A program made the position numbers and the translations under genes. DNA of 64,000 bases, taken from Acanthacorydalis orientalis. Taxonomy: Eukaryota; Arthropoda; Insecta; Megaloptera; Corydalidae. Shown here one piece after another: positions 1 through 11,613 of the stretch. Numbering within the stretch: position 1 is the stretch's first letter; each line of letters begins with the position of its first letter. Under the pieces are notes generated by a model. That model had not been told where the DNA came from and made no database searches. It saw only the letters and a list, made by a program, of their open reading frames with translations. Location: positions 3,573,404-3,637,403 of the forward strand of contig CM068313.1 in the NCBI GenBank assembly GCA_034766995.1. Direction: 5' to 3'.

Positions 1-2
1 AT

Positions 3-315
3 ATATTATATATATGTTCTACTCATTCTCGTCCAATGGCATATGAAGTAGCGATTCAGCCTAATGGGTTTTTAACAGTCACACCGACCGAGGGCGTTAT
101 TTCAATACATGGAACAACTACATTGAATGTGTCTTGTCCTAAAGTTCAGCAGACAGTTCATCAGAACTTTAAGATATTGGTAAGAAAATGAGTTATATTT
201 TAATATTAAAACATGACAAAACTTACACTTACAGGTTTATGTTGAAAACGATGTAATACCGATCGATGTCAGATTAATTTTTGCTCAACCACGTCGAATG
301 AGACATTACAATTGA
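3..315 (+). CDS. 3' end of a gene with an ASH/PapD-like C-terminal domain (partial)
   Basis: Two exons are visible: one open to the left window edge through 179, and one at 235..315 ending in TGA. The 55-nt intron has a GTAAG donor at 180 and a TTACAG acceptor, and the phase is kept. The product ends with beta-strand-like sequence (GFLTVTPTEG, then STRONG turn-rich GTTTLNVSCP) and a basic tail ending QPRRMRHYN. The pattern of a conserved Gly-x-x-x-Val stretch followed by a hydrophobic strand resembles the immunoglobulin-like ASH/MSP domains of centrosomal and ciliary proteins such as Spd-2/CEP192. That family assignment is an inference from a short tail. The true left boundary of the first exon is not visible, so the start given is only the first in-frame base. 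Confidence 0.55.
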
Positions 316-2013
316 AACTTTGGTTTTTATGGAAAATAATTTTGATACATTGTATTTTTCTAATAAGTAATAAAAAATTTTTTTATGTTTCAGATAATTA
401 ACAAAACTGTTTTAATATTTGTGATAATATTTTTACTTAAAGACTTAAATAATGTATGTGATAAGAAATGATGATTAATAAATTAAATAAATAATTTCAT
501 CTGTAAATAATTAAGTAATGTTATTTAATACATATTAAGTGAATTATTTCCAAGCATTTACAACAAATTTCTTATTGTGTAAACAATTTAACGTATTTCA
601 ATTGCATATATAAAACTATTCTAATACATGAAAAAAAAATGTCTTTTTTAATAATTTATTGACTAACTTTATAAATTTTATAATCACTAATACAAGTACG
701 TAACAACTAAAGAAATATATGTATATATACAGTATACAAAATAATAGGAATGAGCGACAAATACACATATATCTTACAAAATATTAAATCGTAACATTGC
801 AGGAAATCACAAACACATTACATAAACTATTAATATTTTTAAAACTATACTGGACTTCGTTTTATTTAAAACAAAACTAAATATTCAGTTTAGTCTCCAT
901 TGGCTAATTATAAATGCATTTAATTAAAATATACGTGAAAGTGGAGAAATACAAAGTTTGACTCATTTCGATGCCACATTTTTAAATTGGATCATTGTCA
1001 TAACCTCAAAATAAAGTTAGTTTTTAACTTATCTATTAGAAGAGGCGTTAATAAAAAATCTATATTAAAAAACAGACATTTAAAAAAATTTTCCACATCT
1101 ATTTACAATGTTGGTGTCGTAATATCTAATTTTAAGTTTTACGGGATACACTACCCGAATTTTGTACAGATTGCTCGAAATTTTATTATATATAATATTT
1201 TAATTTTATTGATTTCAAATATTAAATATTTTTAAAATAAAAATGGGCTTTACAGGCAAATTTCCTTCATGAATTTACTCCTAATTTTAGGTCACTTGTA
1301 AGTACAACAAAAACAATTGTACCTTTTTACATAGTTTCATACAAAACAAAATTATTCTAAAATCTATAGCTACTGTAAAATGTGCGTTATTTTTATAGAA
1401 ATCTGAAAAACTTGATTTTTATTTCACAAAAATTTCTACAAAGTATTAAAATATCTGCTTTTAAGTATAAAATATCGACTTGAAAATATTTTAATATGAA
1501 CAATAGTTTTGAATAAGATTTAGCATAAAATTTATTTCTCTGGCACTGTGTACAACATGGAGTGTATTGCTTACATACACTGCCATGATAAAAACAATTA
1601 TACAATGTTGAAATACGTATAAAACCACTTTCAACTTGCTAAAAGGGTGTTACTTTTTAAAATTTTCAATTTTTACATAATTACAAACTTGATGTATAAA
1701 TTAGAGCCTTCTTACAATCGATATGAAAGATCATACTTTAAGAAACTACCGATTCTTCAATAAAAAAAACTGCCTACTTTTGATATAATCGCTTTAAGAA
1801 TTCTTTAAGAAAAAAGTAGCAGGTATTCAGACCATTGCATACTCTCCTTCAGACACTAGTTACTTTTTTTACAATCTTAGAACATTTATTATAAAAATAC
1901 TTAAACTCTTTAATTTATTGAAAAAAAGGTATATATGTATGTAAAATATAATACTATAAAACAAAACTAAGAAGCCTCACGAAAAACTAAATCGATTATC
2001 ATCGATCATAAAA
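316..2013. other. tail-to-tail intergenic region
   Basis: This AT-rich DNA lies between the 3' end of the plus-strand ASH-like gene and the 3' end of the minus-strand CARHSP1-like gene. It should hold both 3' UTRs. Several AATAAA-like motifs occur near 475-490 and on the opposite strand. No ORF here has a recognisable product; the 70-80 aa open frames near 990-1235 and 1393-1605 look like chance in AT-rich sequence. Confidence 0.5.
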
Positions 2014-2545
2014 TCAGTGATCTGTTGGAATACAATCCCATTTCTGATGGACTTCCGGAGTCAGATTTACAATATGTACTTGGACAGCTTGGCACTTTTC
2101 AAGCTTTGGAGGAATCGGACATAAACGGTACTTCACTTCGTCTCCGGGCAAAGGTATGTACTCTCCTTCGATACTATATTATGAACAAATTATTAAATTA
2201 TTCACTACATTAATATTAGGTTGACGTCAATATACTATTGAAGTGTTGTATAGTTTTTCTAATGAATGTGAAGTGTTCTTTACACATCTATAATATCTGT
2301 ATATTTTAATTTTAACCGCTGAAAATACAAATAATACATGAATATATAATCTTAGACGACTAGTAAGTATTGACATATAAATTAACACTTGCTGGTATTT
2401 CTTACATGAATAAAACTATGAATTCAGTTTCGAAAACTTGAAATTTCTAATACATAAATGATATTGCATAAGATTCAGTTTAAATCTAGCACATAATAAC
2501 TTAATGAATATATACATCTGTTGTAAAATAAACATTTGACTATTT

Positions 2546-2598
<53 letters not shown>

Positions 2599-2922
2599 GT
2601 GTGTGTGTGTGTATAAATAACTTACTCAGAAATATGCACAAACACATCTTCACCACCTTCTTTTGGATTAATGAACCCATGGCCTTTATTCCGACAGAAC
2701 TCTTTTATTACACCCATTTCTTCCGGTCTTTCGCTAGCTCGAGCAGATCTAAAACAAATACACACACATTGTTTACATCTGAAAATTCACCTAAAATTCA
2801 CCTTGAACTTACGTTGAAGCAGTACGCGTTCTTCTTGTAATTATAGGGCTAGGAATCAACAATTTCGACGAATCCATGGAATTATTAATCAACTCACTTA
2901 TTTTATCTTTCAACTCAGACAT
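2014..2922 (-). CDS. CARHSP1: CARHSP1/CSDC2-like cold-shock domain protein
   Basis: I assembled three minus-strand exons: 2922..2813 (ATG), 2748..2626 and 2173..2014 (TGA). Donors are GTAAG and acceptors TTTTAG and ATATAG. The 393 nt encode 130 aa. The cold-shock domain spans roughly residues 47-105. It has an RNP1-like motif GHGFIN at 60-64 and an RNP2-like VFVHIS at 72-77, followed by EGEYIPLPGDEVKYRLC and IPPKLEKCQAV. This matches the arrangement of vertebrate CARHSP1 (147 aa), a single-CSD protein that binds RNA and single-stranded DNA and is linked to mRNA stability. The N-terminus carries the RTRTAS motif typical of the family, a known phosphorylation region in the vertebrate protein. 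The start codon lies head-to-head with ISWI, about 2 kb away. The main uncertainty is unseen 5' UTR exons. Confidence 0.85.
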
Positions 2923-3232
2923 TTCGATATCAATATTAACAACAGTTTAAAAAAATGAATAAATTCACAACACTACAGCTACGCTGTTCCTTCCGATCAT
3001 AGATAAAGTCTCTCCGACTGACTGTTCCGTATTCCAGATTCTAACTTTATCAGAAAATATGCGCAATAAATGTATCTATCACAATAGCTGTCTTTGTCTT
3101 ATACATGAGATCTATATAAAAGTAAACCCTTTTTTCAAGAAGTTTCATTCCTTTTTTAATTGAGAATAAAATATATATTTATAATAATAAATAACTGTAC
3201 TCCATTAATAAAATATATTTATAGAAAAAATG

Positions 3233-3285
<53 letters not shown>

Positions 3286-3689
3286 TTAAAATCTTTTTAT
3301 TTATTCGCTTGTTCATAAATAAATGTTTCATTATGTACATTTTGAGCAAAAATTCAATTTTTTTGATTTTTTTTATTTCTTACAACTCATTAAACTTACC
3401 TTTGTTTTTAAAGTGTTATATAATAGTGTTATAACTGAGATAAATGTATATGATTCCTTTCATTTTATAATAATTTAATGGTGATAAGGATTTTACTTTA
3501 ATAGATAATGTATGAATAAATTCATTCATCTTTATAAAATGTCATCATCTTTCATTAAAATATTTATCAAACATTAACAAAATTCACTCAAAACATTAAC
3601 AATTAAAGTGAATTCGATTTATGATAAACATACCTTTTACGATATAGATTTTGAATCATCAGTATTTTTGTAAATTCCTAATTATTTTT

Positions 3690-3773
<84 letters not shown>

Positions 3774-4887
3774 TGTTTTACTTTTTAGTACAAATATTTT
3801 TTTATTGACTTGAGAAATATTTTTGTAAAATTTCCGCTATTAAACAAAATTATTTTTAAGACATCGAACTTTCGTTAATAATTAATAATGTGAAGTGTGT
3901 TTATTCCAGCATGGAATTCTTTAAGGGCCGATTTGTTTTCTGATTATAATAATGATATTTTACATGATGAATTCATTCGTATACAATAAACAATTTTAGA
4001 ATGATTAAATTTTGTACTAAATATTAACAAGATAGTTTTCTTTTTCTGATTATTGTCATTGAAAATTCAGAAGTTAGTTTTAGATCAATTGGTTTAATAA
4101 AACAATAAGTTAAGTTAGTTACCATTTTTTTTTAAATTTTGTTAAGAAAAGAAAATTAAATTGTTAAAATTTTTCATATAGCTGTGTAAATAACTTGACA
4201 GATTTTTTTTGTGTTTAAACAAGTAGCAAGATTAATTTATATTTCTAATTATTTATCTAGGTTTGTTGAGATTGTAATTATAATTGTTTGATTATATAAT
4301 TGTGGTCCTGATAATATGTTGACCTGGCGGTTTTCATTCTTTTGAATCAAACTGTCTACTTTTCGCTACTAGTTTTGAAACGAGTGTCATCTATTGATGC
4401 ATTTTGAAGACTTTTTCAAGGATGAGACTATATTTAACTCATCCAATTTATATTAATTTATCTGCATTTTAATATAATTTTTTTATAACAATTATAAGGA
4501 TACTGATTTTTTTATAAAAAAATTAAAGATATTGATTGCTTTGAACTTTGAGAAGAGTCAGAGTAATTATTTCTAGAAAGTATTTATTTTGTGTGTAGAT
4601 TGACAATTTTATTATTTATTAATATATAGTTTTTGGTTTATTTTTCTTAAAATGAATGTCTATTTTCTTAAAAATGTTTAGATTATCTGATATTATGTGC
4701 CTCATTTCACAGATATATGATGAATCTGCAATGTTATTCTAACTTCACAGATGATGCTATGATGAACAAGTCCCGCCATCAGTAGTTGTGTCACAGTGAG
4801 TGGGTATGTATCGTGATTATCTTTGCATTGTTGTAAATGAAAAATAAGATTGTTTTCTAATAATATTGATTCAACATTTGTAGTACA
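2923..4887. promoter_or_regulatory. head-to-head intergenic region between CARHSP1-like gene and ISWI
   Basis: This 2-kb spacer must hold the promoters of both divergent genes. It contains two long dinucleotide tracts: (TA)n at about 3237-3280, and (TA)n(GT)n with a short GA tail at about 3693-3770. A probable non-coding ISWI leader exon ends near 4804, where GTATGT follows; a matching acceptor (TTTGTAG) lies at 4879-4883, just before the ISWI ATG. No specific factor sites could be assigned by eye. Confidence 0.45.
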
Positions 4888-7800
4888 ATGTCTAAACCGG
4901 AAGAAAATATGGATACCGGTGATAATGGAGAAAATTCGGTTCGTGTATTAATAATTGAATTGTTTCCAGGGTAAATTTATAATCGGTAAAAAAAAATGTG
5001 TAAAGTTTTTGTTTTTAGAATGAGTCGACATCAGATACAATGTCTTCGCGCGGTAAAGGCGAGGATTTCGATACAAAAATTGAAACCGATCGCAGTAAAC
5101 GTTTCGAATATCTTCTAAAACAAACAGAAATTTTTTCACATTTCATGACAAATCAACCGTCGAAGAGTTCGCCTAGTTCAAATAAAGCGAAAGCAGGCCG
5201 GCCGAAAAAAAAGGTTGATGAACCACCCCCAAAAGCTGATCCTGGAGAGTAAGTCTGTCATTTGTAGTAGATCGGTACAATATTTTTTTTAATAATCGAT
5301 TGTTTCAGTCACCGACACCGTAAAACCGAACAAGAAGAGGATGAAGAATTATTGGCGGAAACAAACGCGAAACCAAAAACGACAGTGTGGTTCGAAACAT
5401 CACCGCCGTACATCAAGAACGGAGAATTGCGAGATTATCAAATTAGAGGCTTGAACTGGATGATTTCGTTATATGAAAACGGAATCAACGGTATCTTGGC
5501 AGACGAAATGGGTCTCGGCAAAACCTTACAAACGATCACCCTTCTCGGTTTTATGAAACACTATAAAAGTATACACGGACCACATATAGTTATAGTTCCG
5601 AAATCTACATTAGCGAATTGGATGAACGAATTCAAGAAATGGTGTCCGTCCTTACGAGCAGTCTGTTTAATCGGCGATCAAGAGACACGTAGTGCATTTA
5701 TTAGAGATGTGATGATGCCGGGAGAATGGGATGTTTGCGTGACATCGTATGAAATGTGTATTAAAGAAAAGAGTGTTTTCAAAAAATTCAACTGGCGTTA
5801 TATGGTCATCGATGAAGCTCATCGTATTAAGAATGAAAAATCTAAGTTATCGGAAATTTTAAGAGAATTTAAAACAGCGAATCGTCTTTTACTTACCGGA
5901 ACTCCTCTACAAAACAATCTCCACGAATTATGGTCGCTTTTGAACTTCTTACTTCCTGACGTTTTCAACTCTTCCGATGATTTCGATGCTTGGTTCAATA
6001 CAAATCAGTTTCTTGGAGACAATTCACTCGTCGAGCGTCTTCACGCTGTTTTAAGACCGTTCTTACTTCGACGTTTAAAGAGTGAAGTAGAGAAACGTTT
6101 GAAACCGAAGAAAGAATTGAAAGTGTACGTGGGGTTGAGTAAAATGCAGAGAGAATGGTACACAAAGGTATTAATGAAAGATATCGATGTGGTTAATGGG
6201 GCTGGTAAAATTGAGAAAATGCGATTACAAAATATTCTCATGCAACTACGTAAATGTACCAACCATCCGTATCTTTTTGATGGAGCAGAACCTGGACCTC
6301 CTTACACCACAGACGAGCATCTCGTTTACAATTGTGGGAAAATGGTGATTCTAGATAAGTTATTACCTAAATTGAAGGAACAAGGTTCTCGTGTACTTAT
6401 TTTTAGCCAGATGACACGTATGCTTGATATTTTAGAAGATTACTGCCATTGGCGTCAGTACAAGTACTGTCGTTTAGACGGTCAGACACCTCATGAAGAT
6501 AGGCAGAGACAAATCAATGAATATAATGAGGACGACAGTGAAAAATTCATCTTTATGTTATCGACCCGTGCCGGGGGTCTGGGTATTAATTTAGCGACCG
6601 CCGATGTTGTTATAATTTATGATTCCGATTGGAATCCACAGATGGACTTACAAGCTATGGATCGTGCTCATCGTATTGGCCAAAAAAAACAGGTGCGTGT
6701 TTTTCGTTTCATTACGGAAAACACCGTCGAAGAAAAAATCGTCGAAAGAGCTGAAGTGAAATTACATTTAGATAAATTAGTTATTCAGCAAGGCCGATTA
6801 GTCGATTCTAAAAACCACGCCTTAAATAAAGACGAAATGTTAAATATGATTCGGCACGGAGCTAATCATGTATTTGCTTCGAAAGATTCTGAGATCACAG
6901 ATGAAGATATCGATACGATATTACAAAAGGGAGAAGCGAAGACTGAAGAATTGAATAAAAAGTTAGCTCAATTAGGAGAATCTTCCTTACGTAATTTCAC
7001 TGTCGACACCCCTACCGAATCTGTATATCAGTTTGAGGGTGAAGATTACAGAGAAAAGCAAAAACTCATCGGAATCGGAAACTGGATCGAACCTCCGAAA
7101 CGTGAACGTAAAGCGAATTACGCCGTCGATGCTTATTTCAGAGAAGCTCTACGCGTGAGTGAGCCGAAAGCACCTAAAGCTCCTAGACCTCCGAAACAAC
7201 CGATTGTACAGGATTTCCAGTTCTTCCCTCCTCGTCTTTTCGAGTTGCTCGATCAAGAGATTTATTTCTTTCGTAAAACTTTAGGGTACAAAGTTCCTAA
7301 AAATCCAGAACTTGGTTCCGAAGCTACAAAAGTACAACGGGAGGAACAGCGAAAAATTGATGATGCAGAGCAGTTATCCGATGAAGAAATATCTGAGAAA
7401 GAAGCTCTACTTACACAAGGTTAGTCAAAAGTCTTAATTGTAATCTTAATGTTAAAAGTCTTGATCAATACTCTAGTTACATAGATTACAAATTACAGCT
7501 TATAATATTTAAACGAGCTATATTGGTAAATAGGTTTTACAAACTGGACGAAACGTGATTTCAATCAGTTTATCAAAGCAAATGAAAAATATGGACGTGA
7601 TGATATAGAAAATATTGCTAAAGAAGTGGAAGGTAAGACTCCAGAGGAAGTGATGGAATATTCAGCAGTATTCTGGGAAAGGTGTCATGAGTTGCAAGAC
7701 ATTGACCGCATAATGGCTCAAATTGAAAGAGGTGAAGCAAAAATTCAAAGAAGGGTAAGAACTTATCAAATAAAAAATTAATGTGTTCAGACTTTTCTAT

Positions 7801-8368
7801 ATTAAGTTATTTAACTTTAATTGTTTTATTCCATACATTAATTTTAATTTAGGCAAGTATTAAAAGAGCATTGGATGCTAAAATGGCAAGATATCGAGCT
7901 CCATTCCACCAATTACGTATTTCGTATGGAACGAATAAAGGAAAAAATTATACAGAAGAAGAAGACAGATTTTTAGTTTGCATGTTACATAAACTTGGCT
8001 TTGACCGTGAAAATGTATATGAAGAGCTTAGAGCTGCGATTCGGTATGACAGTTTATTGAAATATATAAAAAAACTATATAAAATATATAAACTAAAAAT
8101 TAATTTCAGATCTGCGCCTCAATTTCGTTTCGATTGGTTCTTAAAATCTCGTACAGCGATGGAATTACAGAGACGTTGTAATACGTTAATCACGCTTATC
8201 GAAAGAGAGAATCAGGAACTCGAGGAGAAAGAACGTGCAGAGAGGAAAAAGAAACCTCCGAAATCGGCGCCTGGCATACAAGGAGCTGTAGCTACTGGCC
8301 AGAAAACAGCACAGAAGAGGAAAAATGATAACGGGTCGGGATCTGAAAAGAAGAAGAAGAAAAAGTGA
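4888..8368 (+). CDS. Iswi: ISWI-family chromatin-remodelling ATPase (SMARCA1/5 homolog)
   Basis: Six coding exons: 4888..4938, 5019..5248, 5309..7419, 7534..7754, 7853..8043 and 8110..8368. They total 3063 nt and 1020 aa, close to fly ISWI and SMARCA5. The protein slides and spaces nucleosomes in ACF/CHRAC/NURF-type complexes. In order it shows: an acidic N-terminus; an AutoN-like segment with [13 protein letters not shown]; a SNF2 ATPase lobe with Walker A DEMGLGKT (about 159-166) and DEAH (about 262-265); a helicase C lobe with [11 protein letters not shown] and DRAHRIGQ; a HAND region from about 690; SANT (FTNWTKRDF, from about 798); SLIDE ([19 protein letters not shown]); and a Lys-rich tail ending in KKKKKK. 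The start is the first ATG after the acceptor at 4883. The last intron is 66 nt, in frame and stop-free (see findings). Domain order and length leave little doubt about identity. Confidence 0.96.
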
Positions 8369-8842
8369 ACGTCTAGGAAGTTATATTGAACGTATAAACG
8401 TAATTGTGTTTATATATTATTTATTCGCGTATGTATTCCATCTATGCACTTTGAATATTTGTTCTGATTCTACCGTGACAGCAGAGTTATTAAATGTGAA
8501 ATTAGTGTGGACCAAGAGATTAAAGAGTGGTTTATTACCATATATACCTCAAGTTATACAATCAGGTATTTTGCAAATTTAAACTAGTTTAAAATGCACA
8601 AAAAAAATGTATATGTATACTATAAAAAATAAAATGAAACAAGTGAAAATTCATTTTTATATATAGGTTTACAAGTTTTATATACAGAGTTTGTTTGGGA
8701 ATTCTATTTAAATGTTATATTATTTTTTTGTCGATTACTTTATCAATGCATGGTCTTAATATTTTTGTACAGGATATTTTATATGGTTTCTTAAAACAAA
8801 AATAGGCAACTATTTACAGAATATCCATGTGGTTAATTAAAG

Positions 8843-8890
<48 letters not shown>

Positions 8891-10068
8891 ACATGAAAGT
8901 ATATTTAAACGAAGTAAACATCAAATAAGTAAAACTCTTACATTAATATTGCTATAAATTTCCATTTCGGTGTTTGCCTTGAAACATTGTCTTGAAAAAA
9001 AAATGTACTTATAATCAGTTGATTTCAATCAACACCAAGAAGCAATAGTGAAAATTCTCTGCTATTTATTCGGAGATATAATAACAGATAAGAACAAATC
9101 AGTGTATTAGACTCGTTTTTATGTTAAATAAATATAATTTATTTGATAGTATAGTAGCTTAAAATATATGTAGTGAACTGAACCTAAATTTTAGTAGATA
9201 TTATTTGTATTATTTTATATTAGTATTAATTTGTATAACAAATTAAAAGTATAGATTTTTTTAAAACAAGCATCATTATTTCTTATACCTATCTGACATA
9301 TTTGACATGGGTAGAATTTTCATGAATTTGTTCATAACCACTAAAAATATAAAGTCAATGTTTTAATGTTAAATACAAACAGGCCATGCTTATAATTTTT
9401 GCTAAATATTGTAAATTAGTCTAGCCAGTTAGTAGTACCTAGCATACCACTAGATGATTATTAAATGCATTAAGGAATTTAAAAGTTGACTAGTCGAGTG
9501 AAACATTCACTAGTAATTAATGACAAATTTATAGTTTAATGAAAGATTACAAGCATGGCCTTCAATCTGTATAGTTACAAGTGTAATTTTGTGCCTATCA
9601 AAGCATGACTAATAAGATTGTAGTCATTGTTTAAGCGGGCACATAGAGAAAGGTTTTGTCAAAATCTAATAAGCACAACAAAAAAGGAGTTTGTTGTTCT
9701 ATATTCGATTAAAATGACATTTCTAATATGTAAATACAATTTAATTTTATTATATTACAAATTCATATTTTTTTATTGCTATATATCCAGTTTAAATATC
9801 AGGTGTTTCTGTATCTTGTGCTCTGAAGGTATTAAGTATTTTTTGTGGTATTTAGGGTGAAAAAAGAATTCACTTGTGAAAGTGAATCGGCCACAATATC
9901 AGAACTATATTGTGATATTTTTGTTGGTTTTAAAACAAAATAGTAATGTAATAAATATATATATTTAAAATTTATAGTTTTTTATATACTATTTATTTAT
10001 AAATTATAAGCCAAATGTTTATTCACAATTATCAATTTTAAATATCAGTGGTTTTAACTTATGAAACA
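8369..10068. other. convergent 3' region of ISWI and the HAUS1-like gene
   Basis: Probable 3' UTR sequence of both genes, with an AATAAA-type signal near 8628 on the plus strand. It includes a (TA)n microsatellite at about 8849-8887 and the foldback element listed separately at 9382-9560. ORFs here, such as 8325-8582 and 9627-9860, overlap the ISWI end in another frame or have no recognisable composition, so they are not called. Confidence 0.5.
9382..9560. mobile_element. short foldback (MITE-like) element, copy 1
   Basis: The left end begins GGCCATGCTTATAATTTTTG and the right end is an imperfect inverted copy (reverse complement GGCCATGCTTGTAATCTTTC), giving terminal inverted repeats of about 20 bp around a 180-bp body. 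The body is rich in ACTAG motifs (TAGTACCTAGCATACCACTAG). It has no coding capacity. A related copy, with the same TTTAATGAAAG..ATAAGCAT..CC right end, is at about 48,300-48,492. Class and target duplication were not established. Confidence 0.6.
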
Positions 10069-10983
10069 TTATAATGGATTTAGTTTCAGCTTAAGATTTT
10101 TAACTTGATTAGTTGCTTCCACAATATCACTAGAAAATCCTTTATATTTGGATAGCTGTTTCATGAGTGATTCCTTTCTCTTCCGTAATTCGAGTAATTT
10201 TGAAATGTCTTCTTTGAATTCAAACACATTCAAGTCTGATAAACTTTCTTTAAGGTGTTTCTGAAAGAAAACAACAGTTTGTATATCTTTGCATATTTAA
10301 AAAAAATTAAAATTGATGAAAAAGTATGATTATCGATTTCTTGGAATTTTTAACAACGAATCGAAAATAATTTAGAATATATGTACCTCAATAACGTACG
10401 ATAACTCATTAATCTTCTTTTCTAATTTACTAGATTCTGTATCTATATTATCTGGTATTGTATTTTCTTTTTTCCCTTTTTCTAATTCTCTAAAACACAA
10501 CTAAGAATAAAATAGCTGAAAGAAAATATTCACTTGACAAACATCTTACTTTTCAAATTCCTCTACTTGTTTCAGTAGTTTTTCATTCTTCTGCGATAGT
10601 TTAAGTATCATTTGTTTCATTTCCCATTTTTTCTTTTCCAATTTTAATTCTCTGAATATTTCATTATTGTAGAAAATATCTATATCGCTATTATTGAGTG
10701 AATTTGCAAGTAAAGCTTGCTGGGCAATTTCAGATACATTTTTTGTTATTGATGAATCGAGGGTATTAGGATCTATTTGTAAATCCACTAATAATTGTTT
10801 TTGTTTGTCAACTAAAAAGAATACATACATAATAAATACATTTTCATTATAATAAAATGTACTTTTTATACTTTCGTTTTCGTATTCTTCGATTGCTTGT
10901 TTTATTAGATTCACGATATCTGAATGATTAGTAACATCCATTGAATAATCATCAATCGTTTCATTATTACTTATCAGACTCAT
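10069..10983 (-). CDS. small coiled-coil protein, possibly HAUS augmin-like complex subunit 1
   Basis: Four minus-strand exons join in phase: 10983..10872, 10811..10550, 10489..10387 and 10260..10069, ending TAA. The product is 222 aa, strongly charged and helical. It has a short N-terminal helix (VNLIKQAIEEYENE) and two long coiled-coil segments at about 85-165 and 175-220. The tail KLLELRKRKESLMKQLSKYKGF..DIVEA..QVKNLKLKL aligns loosely with the HAUS1 C-terminus (LARLKQQTIPLKKKLESYLDL...VKIEEAKREL). That is the basis for a tentative HAUS1 call; augmin recruits gamma-tubulin to spindle microtubules. HAUS1 is usually nearer 280 aa, so another coiled-coil protein is possible. The first intron is only 60 nt, stop-free and in frame. 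It shares a 630-bp divergent promoter with METTL16. Confidence 0.7.
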
Positions 10984-11273
10984 TTTTAGACGAATACTGT
11001 TATTTTCTTAATTTATTATTACAATAAAAAGTATAAGAAAATATGTCAAACACAAACCATTAATTTTACTTATTTGAATTTAAATCAAACGTAAAAACAT
11101 TTAACACAGTGCCAGTTAAACTGTTTGTATGTAGCGTAGGTAAAAATGTTGTTTTTTAAATACAAACATATTCAGTTTTAATATATTTTTTGTATCAAGC
11201 GTTAAAAGTAATTTGAAATATAACGCCTATGTTTTAAATATGTTCAATTTACATCATATATTTAAAAATTATA

Positions 11274-11338
<65 letters not shown>

Positions 11339-11363
11339 CGAGTATATATATATATATACATAT

Positions 11364-11431
<68 letters not shown>

Positions 11432-11613
11432 ATTTATCATTTAAGAGAATTTATTTCAAAAAAATCATACCTAAAACTTGCCGGGTCCTTTATGTTCATG
11501 GTCTAAGGCATGGGAATCTATCTATGGTCTAAGGCAAATGTTATACAATTTATTGACATAACCTTTATTACAAAAATTAAAAATATATTTAAAAGAAATC
11601 TTATTGTTGAAAA
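10984..11613. promoter_or_regulatory. divergent promoter region of HAUS1-like gene and METTL16
   Basis: Only 630 bp separate the two start codons, so both promoters must lie here or in leader exons. The centre (11276-11426) is a compound alternating purine-pyrimidine tract, described separately. No clear TATA or initiator element can be told apart in this AT-rich sequence. Confidence 0.45.
11276..11426. repeat. compound (TA)n/(TG)n/(CA)n palindromic microsatellite
   Basis: The order is (TA)n, then a GT run, then (TA)n, a short CGAG interruption, (TA)n, a CA run, and (TA)n. Because the GT run on one side is complementary to the CA run on the other, the whole 150-bp block is roughly its own reverse complement. 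The 60-97 aa Tyr-Ile repeat ORFs in both strands are artefacts of the repeat. Confidence 0.9.

Noticed and set aside
2601..2840. 79-codon plus-strand ORF
   Set aside because: It is antisense to the cold-shock-domain exon of the CARHSP1-like gene; the minus strand carries the conserved motifs.
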